Shown: one piece after another, positions 4,735 through 11,400 of the stretch
Numbering within the stretch: position 1 is the stretch's first letter
Layout: every line of letters begins with the position of its first letter
Source of the DNA: REEB506 sp049317545
GTDB taxonomy: Bacteria > Pseudomonadota > Alphaproteobacteria > Caulobacterales > Aquidulcibacteraceae
NCBI GenBank assembly: GCA_049317545.1
Contig: JBMOIB010000095.1
Location: forward strand, 1 to 11,400
Length of the DNA stretch: 11,400 bases
Reading direction: 5' to 3'
Notes under the pieces: generated by a model
What the model saw: only the letters and a program-made list of their open reading frames with translations
What the model was told of the DNA's origin: nothing
Databases searched by the model: none
Position numbers and translations under genes: made by a program

Positions 4735-7083
4735 TCAGAACTGCTTGCGGAAGCTCATGGTCACCGTGCGTCCAGTCGGGTTCTGGTAGGCTTCCTGGTA
4801 GGCGGCGGGCGTCGCGCCCGTCTGGTCGCGCACTTCCACGAAGGAATTGGTGAGGTTCTCGACATTCAAGGAAAGTCGCGAGCGGCGCAGAAACGGCGCA
4901 GCCTTCACGACATTGGGCCGGGCGTCGAAATTGACGAAAGCGCGACCGCCGATGGTGAACCGATCGGAAAACGACAGCTGACCGCTCGTCGCCGTGGGTA
5001 CGTCGAAGGCTTCGGTCCACGATCCGTTGAAGCGCAAACCAAGGCCCCGGTAGAACAGACCGCCCTCGAACTCGACGCCATCCGTCCCGCCTGAACCGTC
5101 AAGCCCTCCGCGATCAGTCAGGTCGATGGGGCGAAGTCCCGGCGCCAGGATCGCTTCGTCCTGAAGCCGCATGCGGCGATACACGGACACATTCCAGCGC
5201 CCCGCCGAGGCGCGCGGCGCGGCGCGCTCGCCGCCGCCGGATGATGGACGCGCTGAGGGGGCGGATGTGGGGGCGGCGCTGCGGGCGGCGTCAACGCCGT
5301 CCGCTGGTGCGGCGCGGTCGGCCTCGGCGAGGACCTCGCGCGCGGCGCTGGCGGCGGGACGCGCCGCGGCGGCGGCCGGGCGTTGCGGCGCCTTGCCGAT
5401 CGAGCGCGACATCGAAAATCCGATCCGCACGCTGTCGATGTTGCGTTCCGCGAGTGAAATCGGGCGCGCGTCGACGCTCGTGAGAACGCCAGCCGCATTC
5501 CGCACGAAGCGGCCCGGGAACGCCGCCGTCGTCTCCGGCAGGAGGGTCGGCAGAGCGGTCGCGACGTCGGATGAATTGTTGCGGGCCCAGCTCGCCTGCA
5601 GAGTCAGCCCCTGAATCTTTGGCGGCGAATAGGTGGCGTTGATCGTTAGATCCTCGCGCTGCTCGCTCAGGAGTGCGCGGGCGCCGCCGGTGATGCGCGT
5701 GACCCGGACGGTTTCGCCGCGCACCGGATCGAAGAATTGCACGTCCGGCGTCGCGATGACGGGATCGCCCAATTGCTGGAGCGTCGGCGCGGCGTCGCTG
5801 CTCTCGGCCTGCACCGTGAAGCGCAGCGCCTTCGTCGGCGCCCACGACGCACCGTAGCCCAAGCTCGACAATGTCGCGAAGTCGCTCGGCTCTGCGGCAG
5901 AGGCCGTGAGGTTGAGCGAAATGTCGCCAAACGCGGCGCCGAATTCTCGCCGGCGCGAGGTGACGGGAACGAGGACCGTGACGCGGCCGGACGGCGTCGT
6001 GCGCTCAAGGTCGGCCCGCGCAATCGCAGAGCCGGTTCGCGATTCTGAGGAGATCTCGCGGCGCTCGGCGCCGATGCGGAAGCTCGCGCGGACGCGGCCG
6101 GCGGGAACCTGGAACAGCGTGCCGCCAAGCGTACCGACCGCCTCATAGACGTGCTGGTCGGAGGTCGCGCGGGCCGGCGCGACCACGCCCGTCGTCGTCG
6201 TTTCGGTGCGCGTCTGATCGCCGGTGAGGTTGGCTGTGTACTGCCAGCCGGCGAACGAGCCATCGAGCCCGGTCGTCGCGCGCAGTGTGTCCGTCGTCGT
6301 GTCGCGCACGCGCAGCGCCGCGGCCGAATCAAAGCCCAGCAGGGCGCGCTGGTCCTGTTGTTCGACGCGCACGGAGGCGTTGCCGGTGACGCGTTCGTCG
6401 AGCGCACGCGCGAAGATCGCCGATGCGCGCCTGGATTGCGTGTCGGGCGCGACAGTGCGCGAACCGCGCTGGTCGATTCCGGAGGTGGGCGGCAGAACGC
6501 CGCGTTCGCTCTCGGTGATTTTTGAAGCGTTCTCGCCGGTCGCGTTGAACGCGACGCGATTGCCGTCATTGATTTCGGCGTAGCCCCCGGAAAGGCGCCC
6601 CTGCCGGCGATCGCCTTCCGCAGCGGAACCGCCTTCGATCTCCGCCTGACCGGCGCGGTAGCGTCGCTCCAGCACGAGGTTCACGACGCGCTGTTCGGCC
6701 GAATACCCATATTGCAAGGCAAGTTGTTCGTCGAAGACGTCGACGCGGGAAATGACGTCCGGCGACAGGTCGCGGATTTCCTGCGGCCCGGTGATCCGGC
6801 GTCCATTGACCAGGATGACCGGCTGGCCGCTTCCGCGGATCGAGGCCGATCCGGTTTGCGGCGCAATTGCGCTGAGGAGTTGGAAGATCGAGGTCGCGCC
6901 GAACGAGCGCACGTCGGCGGCGTTGAGCGAGGCTTCCGGCGGCGCATCGGATTGCACGCCGCCGCGCTGGCGGTCCGAGGTGACGACGATTTCGTCGTCC
7001 TCAGCGCGGTTGGCGGATTGGGCGAGCGCATTCGGCGCCGCGGCCAAGGCGGCGAGAAGGGGAAGCAGATGGCGGACTTGCAT
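4735..7083 (-). CDS. TonB-dependent outer-membrane receptor (full length)
   Basis: This 782-residue receptor would import a ligand across the outer membrane using TonB energy. A signal peptide (residues 1-22, cleavage after A-L-A-Q) is followed by a TonB-box-like EIVVTS (31-36). The plug domain runs over about 45-140, including IRGSGQPVILVNGRRITGP (82-100) and the VDVFDEQLALQYGYSAEQRVV segment (114-134). A beta-barrel of alternating polar and hydrophobic strands follows, ending in the C-terminal Phe expected for BAM recognition. The YGYS-x-x-QRVVN pattern resembles a receptor subgroup common in sphingomonads and Caulobacterales whose ligands are mostly unknown. Residues 564-629 form an Ala/Pro/Ser-rich insert. 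ATG at 7083 is chosen because it gives a complete signal peptide. The gene is divergent from the LpxR-like gene and convergent with the hydrolase. The ligand is not inferable. Confidence 0.92.
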   Translation of the reverse strand: MQVRHLLPLLAALAAAPNALAQSANRAEDDEIVVTSDRQRGGVQSDAPPEASLNAADVRSFGATSIFQLLSAIAPQTGSASIRGSGQPVILVNGRRITGPQEIRDLSPDVISRVDVFDEQLALQYGYSAEQRVVNLVLERRYRAGQAEIEGGSAAEGDRRQGRLSGGYAEINDGNRVAFNATGENASKITESERGVLPPTSGIDQRGSRTVAPDTQSRRASAIFARALDERVTGNASVRVEQQDQRALLGFDSAAALRVRDTTTDTLRATTGLDGSFAGWQYTANLTGDQTRTETTTTGVVAPARATSDQHVYEAVGTLGGTLFQVPAGRVRASFRIGAERREISSESRTGSAIARADLERTTPSGRVTVLVPVTSRRREFGAAFGDISLNLTASAAEPSDFATLSSLGYGASWAPTKALRFTVQAESSDAAPTLQQLGDPVIATPDVQFFDPVRGETVRVTRITGGARALLSEQREDLTINATYSPPKIQGLTLQASWARNNSSDVATALPTLLPETTAAFPGRFVRNAAGVLTSVDARPISLAERNIDSVRIGFSMSRSIGKAPQRPAAAAARPAASAAREVLAEADRAAPADGVDAARSAAPTSAPSARPSSGGGERAAPRASAGRWNVSVYRRMRLQDEAILAPGLRPIDLTDRGGLDGSGGTDGVEFEGGLFYRGLGLRFNGSWTEAFDVPTATSGQLSFSDRFTIGGRAFVNFDARPNVVKAAPFLRRSRLSLNVENLTNSFVEVRDQTGATPAAYQEAYQNPTGRTVTMSFRKQF
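5197..5394 (-). other. Ala/Pro/Ser/Arg-rich low-complexity insert within the TonB-dependent receptor
   Basis: These codons encode residues 564-629 of the receptor. The segment is dominated by Ala, Pro, Ser, Arg and Gly, with runs such as RPAAAAARPAASAA and SAPSARPSSGGG. It breaks the beta-strand pattern between SVRIGFSMSRSIG (551-563) and WNVSVYRRMRLQDE (630-643), so it should form a long disordered loop between two strands. The reading frame is open and in phase with both flanks, so this is not a frameshift. I recall Gly-rich loops at a similar place in related receptors, but cannot confirm that here. Confidence 0.75.
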
Positions 7084-7253
7084 CCGCGCCCTCTAGCACG
7101 CCGATTGCGACAGCGGGACGACACTTGTCGTTCCGATGAAGGGTGGGCCAGAACCTGTGGCGCGCCCGCCTCAGGCGACGGCCACGGCGCGGCGCCCTGG
7201 CGGGCGGCGCACATGAGGCGTAGAGGAGAGCCGCACGTTCAGGGGGACGGTCC
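7084..7253. promoter_or_regulatory. Divergent intergenic promoter region between TonB receptor and LpxR-like gene
   Basis: These 170 bases lie between the two divergent starts and should hold both promoters. An inverted repeat ACGACA-CT-TGTCGT is at 7118-7131, its centre about 41 bases from the receptor ATG, so it could be an operator or lie over that gene's promoter. On the LpxR side, AGGGGGAC (7241-7248) gives a good ribosome binding site. I find no convincing -35/-10 pair on either strand and no small gene. Confidence 0.35.
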
Positions 7254-8246
7254 ATGCTTGCAACCGCTGCAGCCGCAGTCCTGGCAACCGTCGCGGCGTC
7301 GCCTTCGCCGCCTGGCGATCGCAAAGGCGCTCTGACCCTGGTGGTGGAAAACGACGCCTTCGGCGTCAGCGCACCCGACAAGAATTACACCAACGGCGTC
7401 GGCTTCGAATGGGTGGCGCCGCAAGGCGCCGAACCGGATTGGCTGCGTCGCCTCGCGAGCCTGGTTCCGCGGGCGACGAACGACGTCGACGCGCGGCTGG
7501 AGTTCGACGCCGGCCAGAAGATGTTCACGCCCGAAGATCTCGCGCGCACCAATCCCGACCCCACCGACCGGCCCTACGCCGGCCTGCTCTACGCATCTGC
7601 GGGTGTGATCGCCCAGTCGGGCGGACGCACGCTCGACCAGACCCAGTTCACGCTCGGCGTCGTCGGCCCGTCTTCCCAGGCCGGCGACGCGCAGACGTTC
7701 GTCCACCGCCAATTGCGGGCGCCGCGGCCACGCGGCTGGAGCGCCCAGATTCCCGATCGCGTCGTCGCCGCCTGGCGCGTTCAGCGGACGGACATTTTCG
7801 CGCGGAGCATAACCGGCGACGCGCGCGGGCTGCGCCTGGAATTCATGCCGACGGCGGGGGTGAGCATCGGCAACATCCGCACCGGCGCCAACATCGGGGT
7901 CGGATTCCGGTTGGGTTCGCGCATGCCGGTCGATTTTGGCCCGCCGCGAATCGCGCCGAGCCTGCCGGGCTCGGGATACTTTTCGCCGCGCGCCAAGGCG
8001 GGCTGGTACATGTTCGGCGGGCTCGATGCGCGCTACACGGCTTACGACATCACGCTCGACGAGCGTGGCGCGAACGGCGCCAAGGTCAAGCGCGAGCCGT
8101 TCGGCGGCGACATCCAGGCTGGCCTCGCCGGCTATGTCGGCGATGTTCGCCTTTCTTATACCCAGGTCTGGCGGACGCGGGAGTTCCGCGAACAGAAAGA
8201 CGGCGTCAGCAATTTCGGCGCTTTTTCGCTGACGATCCGGCTTTGA
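7254..8246 (+). CDS. LpxR-family lipid A 3'-O-deacylase (outer membrane)
   Basis: This 330-residue protein belongs to the LpxR family (formerly DUF2219), 12-stranded outer-membrane barrels that remove the 3'-acyloxyacyl group of lipid A in a Ca2+-dependent reaction. Family motifs occur in order: VENDAF (31-36, with the catalytic-site Asn33-Asp34 pair), NYTNG (44-48), AGQKMFTPEDL (86-96), DRPYAGLLY (105-113), LGVVGPSSQAGDAQ (134-147), and His151 in FVHRQLRAPRPRGW, matching the active-site His of Salmonella LpxR. The N-terminal 20 residues resemble a signal peptide but lack any Lys or Arg before the hydrophobic core. No in-frame alternative start lies before the upstream TAG at 7221, so ATG 7254 with AGGGGGAC upstream is the start. 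Remodelling of lipid A may alter envelope permeability. A CDF-like gene follows after 14 bases, probably in the same operon. Confidence 0.85.
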   Translation: MLATAAAAVLATVAASPSPPGDRKGALTLVVENDAFGVSAPDKNYTNGVGFEWVAPQGAEPDWLRRLASLVPRATNDVDARLEFDAGQKMFTPEDLARTNPDPTDRPYAGLLYASAGVIAQSGGRTLDQTQFTLGVVGPSSQAGDAQTFVHRQLRAPRPRGWSAQIPDRVVAAWRVQRTDIFARSITGDARGLRLEFMPTAGVSIGNIRTGANIGVGFRLGSRMPVDFGPPRIAPSLPGSGYFSPRAKAGWYMFGGLDARYTAYDITLDERGANGAKVKREPFGGDIQAGLAGYVGDVRLSYTQVWRTREFREQKDGVSNFGAFSLTIRL

Positions 8247-8260
8247 CCGGCAAGCTCGAG

Positions 8261-8848
8261 ATGTCGCACGCCTTGGACTTTCGCCGCACAGTGGCGCTCG
8301 TTGCGGCCGCCAATCTCGCTTATTTCGCCGTCGAGGGCGCCGTGGCCCTCAGTATTGGTTCGGTGTCGCTCTTCGCCGACAGCGTCGATTTCCTCGAGGA
8401 TGCCGCGGTCAATCTTTTGATCTTCGCCGCGGTCGGCTGGACGCTCGCGCGTCGTGCGCGGCTCGGCAGTTTCCTGGCGCTTCTCCTCCTCGCGCCGGCG
8501 ATCGCGTTCTTCTGGACGTTCTGGACCAAAATCGTCGATCCGCGTCCGCCGGCGGCGACGCCGCTGGCCTTGACCGGGCTCGGCGCCTTGGTCGTGAACC
8601 TAGTCTGCGCCTGGCTATTGGCGCGATTTAGAACTCACGGGGGAAGCCTCGCACGCGCGGCGTTCCTGTCGGCGCGCAACGACGCGTTCGCCAATGCCTT
8701 GATCATAGGCGCTGGACTCGTCACCGCAGCCCACCCTTCCGTATGGCCCGACGTGCTGGTCGGCCTCACGATCGCGCTCATCAACATCGACGCGGCGAAA
8801 GAAGTGCACAACGCCGCGCGCGAAGAGCACGCAGCGGCGCACGCCTGA
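8261..8848 (+). CDS. Short CDF-like cation transporter without cytosolic domain
   Basis: This 195-residue protein has about six predicted membrane helices (roughly 10-33, 36-60, 69-90, 104-123, 138-157, 161-178), as in the cation diffusion facilitator family. The TM1-TM2 region reads FAVEGAVALSIGSVSLFADS (22-41), a CDF hallmark. Asp43 and Asp47 form the DxxxD metal-site pair of TM2 and Asp141 fits the TM5 Asp. The TM5 partner, usually His or Asp four residues earlier, is Ser137. The C-terminal cytosolic metal-binding domain is missing, leaving a short tail with His183, His190 and His194. The ATG at 8261 is preferred. A TTG at 8243 overlaps the preceding stop and would add six residues; neither start has a strong ribosome binding site. 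The open frame extends upstream through the LpxR gene but that part is a shadow. It may move a divalent cation; direction and metal are uncertain. Confidence 0.75.
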   Translation: MSHALDFRRTVALVAAANLAYFAVEGAVALSIGSVSLFADSVDFLEDAAVNLLIFAAVGWTLARRARLGSFLALLLLAPAIAFFWTFWTKIVDPRPPAATPLALTGLGALVVNLVCAWLLARFRTHGGSLARAAFLSARNDAFANALIIGAGLVTAAHPSVWPDVLVGLTIALINIDAAKEVHNAAREEHAAAHA

Positions 8849-8861
8849 CCTCGCCTGGCGC

Positions 8862-10223
8862 CTAAGCGGTCGCGCGCGCCGGCTCCTGCAGACCGAGCCA
8901 GCGCCGCACCGATGGCACGCGACGCAGGATCAGGCGCTCGACGAGCAGAACCACAAGAAGCGAAGCTCCGTGCAGCGGGAACAAAACCGCGAGCGTCGCC
9001 AGCGCCGCAAGCAGCGCGAATGAAAAGCGCGGTCGTTCGAGCATTTCGGGGGCGCCGAGAACGCTCGGCGGGCGCCGCGAAAGCCAGGTCATCATTGCGC
9101 TGACGCAGAGAACCATGAGACCGATCGCCGTGAGGAGACTCACCAACAGATTGGCGGGTCCGAACAACTGACCCTCGTGGGCCGCGACCCCATAGCCGAC
9201 GGCCTGATCGATAGGATGGCGCTGATCGAAACTGCGCAGGCTGAGAACGGCGCCACTCAGCGCGTCGATCTTGGCGTCGGCGCGTAGCGGGCGGTTCGCC
9301 GCATCTGAGCGCACCTTCCAGCCGCCGCCCTTCGGAGGCGGCGAAACCACCACCGGCGGCGCGAACTCCAGCTTCTGCGCGGCGGCGACGACGCGATCGA
9401 GCGCGGCGGGGTCAAGAGTACCGGTCAGTTTCGGCGCACTGCTTTGCATGTGGCCCATGTCGTGATGCTCGTCGTGCGCCGCGGACGCTGGCGCGGCGCG
9501 CGACGGCGCGCTATTTGCCCAATCTTGCGGCCCATCGACCGTGCGGGTGATCTGGCGGACTTCCTTGAAATAATCGCCCCAGAATTTCGCCCAAGGCAGT
9601 CCCGTGCAAATCAGGAAGAGCGCACACGCCGAGACCCAGAAGCCGGTCACAGCATGCATGTCTCGCCAAAAGACGCGCCCGCCGAGGCCCAAACGCGGCC
9701 AAAGGACCCCGGCGAAGCGCCCCGCGCTTGGCCACCACAAGACAAGCCCCGTAAGGATCAGGACGATCGCCCAACAGGCCGCGGTTTCAACGATCCAGGA
9801 CCCCGGATCGCCGATCATCAATTCCCCATGCAGCCGGAAGATCTGGCGCATGAAGCGGTCGTTCTCCTTAACGGATTTGACGACTTCGAGCGTTTCCGGA
9901 TGCACATACACCCTGGTCTTTTCGCCGCCCTTCTCGATCAGAATCTGGGTCGCGGCGCGCTGGTCCTGCGGAAGAATGTAGGCGCTCAACTGCGAGCCGT
10001 ACGACGATGCGAGCGCCGCCTGGACCTGCTCCGAAGGCGGACGCAAAGATTTGACTTCAAGCTGCGCGTAGGGCGCATCGATTGCGGCCTCGATCTGTGC
10101 TCGGAAAAGGTAAATCGATCCGGTCACGGCGAGCCATAGAACGATCGGCGCGCAGATCAGTCCGGCGTAGAAATGCCAGCGCCAGATTGCGCGCCGATCA
10201 GGCCAAGCGGTTCGCGTCGTCAT
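8862..10223 (-). CDS. PepSY-associated transmembrane protein (putative ferric-siderophore/heme-type reductase)
   Basis: This 453-residue inner-membrane protein has the PepSY-TM layout: TM1 at about 19-40, a PepSY-like periplasmic domain (about 45-120), TM2 and TM3 (about 145-165 and 190-210), a second periplasmic part (about 211-345), TM4 (about 357-380), and two or more extra helices at the C-terminus (about 400-430). Relatives such as FoxB and FsrB reduce ferric siderophores using b-type heme. Candidate heme ligands His17 (WRWHFYAG), His132 (RLHGELM), His190 (RDMHAVTG) and His349 (AAHEGQLFG) are in the usual positions near membrane edges. A His/Met-rich patch lies at 250-259 (HDEHHDMGHM). 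The ATG at 10223 is chosen over a GTG six bases upstream because GAGGAGG (10235-10229) is spaced 5 bases from it. It follows a TonB receptor after 10 bases, so release of iron from an imported complex is a reasonable inference. Confidence 0.87.
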   Translation of the reverse strand: MTTRTAWPDRRAIWRWHFYAGLICAPIVLWLAVTGSIYLFRAQIEAAIDAPYAQLEVKSLRPPSEQVQAALASSYGSQLSAYILPQDQRAATQILIEKGGEKTRVYVHPETLEVVKSVKENDRFMRQIFRLHGELMIGDPGSWIVETAACWAIVLILTGLVLWWPSAGRFAGVLWPRLGLGGRVFWRDMHAVTGFWVSACALFLICTGLPWAKFWGDYFKEVRQITRTVDGPQDWANSAPSRAAPASAAHDEHHDMGHMQSSAPKLTGTLDPAALDRVVAAAQKLEFAPPVVVSPPPKGGGWKVRSDAANRPLRADAKIDALSGAVLSLRSFDQRHPIDQAVGYGVAAHEGQLFGPANLLVSLLTAIGLMVLCVSAMMTWLSRRPPSVLGAPEMLERPRFSFALLAALATLAVLFPLHGASLLVVLLVERLILRRVPSVRRWLGLQEPARATA

Positions 10224-10228
10224 CCCCA

Positions 10229-10235
10229 CCTCCTC
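10229..10235 (-). promoter_or_regulatory. Ribosome binding site of the PepSY gene, overlapping the receptor stop codon
   Basis: GAGGAGG on the minus strand overlaps the last two bases of the receptor's TGA stop (10236-10234) and lies five bases before ATG 10223. It decides the start over the GTG at 10229, which lies inside the Shine-Dalgarno sequence itself. The overlap implies that the receptor and reductase are translated from one message. Confidence 0.75.
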
Positions 10236-11400
10236 AGAATTTCACTTTGACGCCGGCGACGATCGTGCGCGGCTGGCCGGCGTAGAGAGAGCCGGTAGCG
10301 GCTTGCAGCGTCGCGAGCCCGTTCAGCGTTCCATTGGTCGCGCTGATGCTGTTGGCCACATTGCTCGCCGACGAGACGTAGACGCGGTCCGTCAGGTTTT
10401 GAGCCGCGACGAAAAAGCGGGTTCGCGACAACGCGCCAAGGCCCTCGGGCGGATCGTAATGCAGGTTCGCATTGATGAGCGTGTAGCCCGGCGTCTTCAT
10501 CAAATTGGCGTTGTCGGCGAAAGTGCTCTCGCGCCAATTCGTTTCAAGGAATCCGCCCACGCCCTTGAGCGGGCCCGAGGGCGCGTCATAGCCAACCCGG
10601 GCGTTGAGCGTCTGCTTCGGCACGCCGGGGATCAGGTTTCCCGATCGATCGAACACCGTCGAAAAGGCGCCGGCGCTGAGGCGCTCCTTGTACTCTTCAT
10701 AGGCCTGCTCGTTGTAGAGGTACGCGGCCGTGGCGCGCGCGCCCGCGAACGGGCGCCATTCGAGCGCCGCCTCAACCCCCCGATGCTCCGACTTCGGCGC
10801 ATTGAAGGTGTAGCTCAACAGATTGGCGCCGGCCGATTGGCTGACCAGCTCGTTACGGAAGATCTCGTAAAAGCCGGTCAGGGTCGCCGAGAACGCCGGC
10901 GCGGGCGCCCATTCGATCCCGATGTCGAGACCGCGCATCGTTTGGGCGTCAAGCGTAGTGTTGTTGCCGGGAACGCCGGCGGGCGTGACGAACAGATTGG
11001 TCGCCTGCGGCGTTCCATAGGCGGCCGCGACGCGCGCATAGGCTTTGAAGGTCTCCGCCGGTCGGTAGGTCAGCGACAGCTCAGGCGCGACGTTGGTGTA
11101 GGTGCGATCGGCGAACACGCGCGCGATCGTCGGTGCGCCAGTCAGCGGATAGCCATAAGCGTTTTGCACGGCGCTGAGTTCCGTACGCTCGGCGCCGACG
11201 CCGGCGACAGCCTCCCAATCTTTGCCGAACTTGAACTCGCCGCGCACGCGCGCGCCATAGTTTGCATGCGTGCCGAGGGTCGCCGTCGAAAGGCCGCCGA
11301 GCGTGGCGTTTCCGCCGGGCATGACGTTGTAAGAGAACGACTTGATGTCTTGGCTGTTCCAGAAGACCCCAGCGTACAGCGTCGTGGTCTCAAGCTTGCG
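10234..11400 (-). CDS. TonB-dependent outer-membrane receptor, C-terminal 388 residues (N-terminus beyond window)
   Basis: The frame is open from the window edge at 11400 to TGA at 10236-10234, so the ATG at 11322 is internal and not the true start. What is visible is beta-barrel only: alternating strands such as ANYGARVRGEFKFGKDWEAV and RTYTNVAPELSLTYRP, the RGVEAALEWRPF strand, RFFVAAQNLTDRVYVSS near the end, and the terminal SLYAGQPRTIVAGVKVKF with C-terminal Phe. The ending G-x-PR-T-x-x-A-G-x-K-x-x-F is typical of FecA/FhuA-like siderophore receptors. The signal peptide, TonB box and plug lie outside the window. It is followed after 10 bases by a PepSY-type reductase, supporting a role in ferric-siderophore or related metal uptake. 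The ligand is unknown, and upstream Fur control cannot be examined. Confidence 0.92.
   Translation of the reverse strand, partial: RKLETTTLYAGVFWNSQDIKSFSYNVMPGGNATLGGLSTATLGTHANYGARVRGEFKFGKDWEAVAGVGAERTELSAVQNAYGYPLTGAPTIARVFADRTYTNVAPELSLTYRPAETFKAYARVAAAYGTPQATNLFVTPAGVPGNNTTLDAQTMRGLDIGIEWAPAPAFSATLTGFYEIFRNELVSQSAGANLLSYTFNAPKSEHRGVEAALEWRPFAGARATAAYLYNEQAYEEYKERLSAGAFSTVFDRSGNLIPGVPKQTLNARVGYDAPSGPLKGVGGFLETNWRESTFADNANLMKTPGYTLINANLHYDPPEGLGALSRTRFFVAAQNLTDRVYVSSASNVANSISATNGTLNGLATLQAATGSLYAGQPRTIVAGVKVKF

Noticed and set aside
7409..8260. An open frame running through the LpxR gene into the CDF-like gene, as if one 479-residue fusion.
   Set aside because: The first 284 codons overlap the LpxR gene in another frame and are Arg-rich nonsense; recognisable membrane protein sequence starts only around ATG 8261.
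9444..10139. A 231-codon plus-strand open frame opposite the PepSY gene, and a 157-codon minus-strand frame (7239-7712) opposite LpxR.
   Set aside because: Both are antisense to well-supported genes, have no family features, and are expected by chance at this GC content.

Overview
The window reads as GC-rich chromosomal DNA from an alphaproteobacterium, most likely of the Caulobacterales/Hyphomonadales/Sphingomonadales kind. This rests on codon usage, two TonB-dependent receptors, an LpxR-type outer-membrane protein and tight gene packing; it is an inference from style, not a phylogenetic result. I see no tRNA, rRNA, transposase, CRISPR array or integration scar.

Region 1 (1-3960, minus strand) is a catabolic operon. 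In transcription order it holds a candidate 30-residue secreted or membrane microprotein (3834-3742), an ALDH7-family dehydrogenase of the piperideine-6-carboxylate / alpha-aminoadipic semialdehyde type (3670-2162), an APC-family amino-acid permease (2120-738), and the N-terminal 247 residues of a Rieske oxygenase alpha subunit (741 to the window edge). The last two overlap by ATGA. A CRP/FNR-like palindrome (3918-3933) sits 41.5 bases upstream of the predicted transcription start of this operon. Together the genes suggest uptake and oxidative breakdown of a lysine- or pipecolate-related compound, possibly N-methylated.

Region 2 (3981-7083) holds an alpha/beta hydrolase on the plus strand, facing tail to tail a full-length 782-residue TonB-dependent receptor on the minus strand. 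The receptor has an Ala/Pro/Ser-rich insert inside its barrel. Region 3 (7084-8848) starts at a divergent intergenic region. On the plus strand it holds an LpxR-family lipid A 3'-O-deacylase followed by a short, tail-less cation-diffusion-facilitator-like protein. Region 4 (8862-11400, minus strand) is an iron-acquisition style pair: the C-terminal half of a second TonB-dependent receptor followed after 10 bases by a PepSY-associated transmembrane protein of the ferric-siderophore-reductase type.

Most of the window is ordinary envelope and catabolic gene content. The most unusual items are the microprotein with its apparent activator-dependent promoter, and the pairing of a Rieske oxygenase carrying a bridging-position glutamate with an ALDH7 enzyme and a permease.
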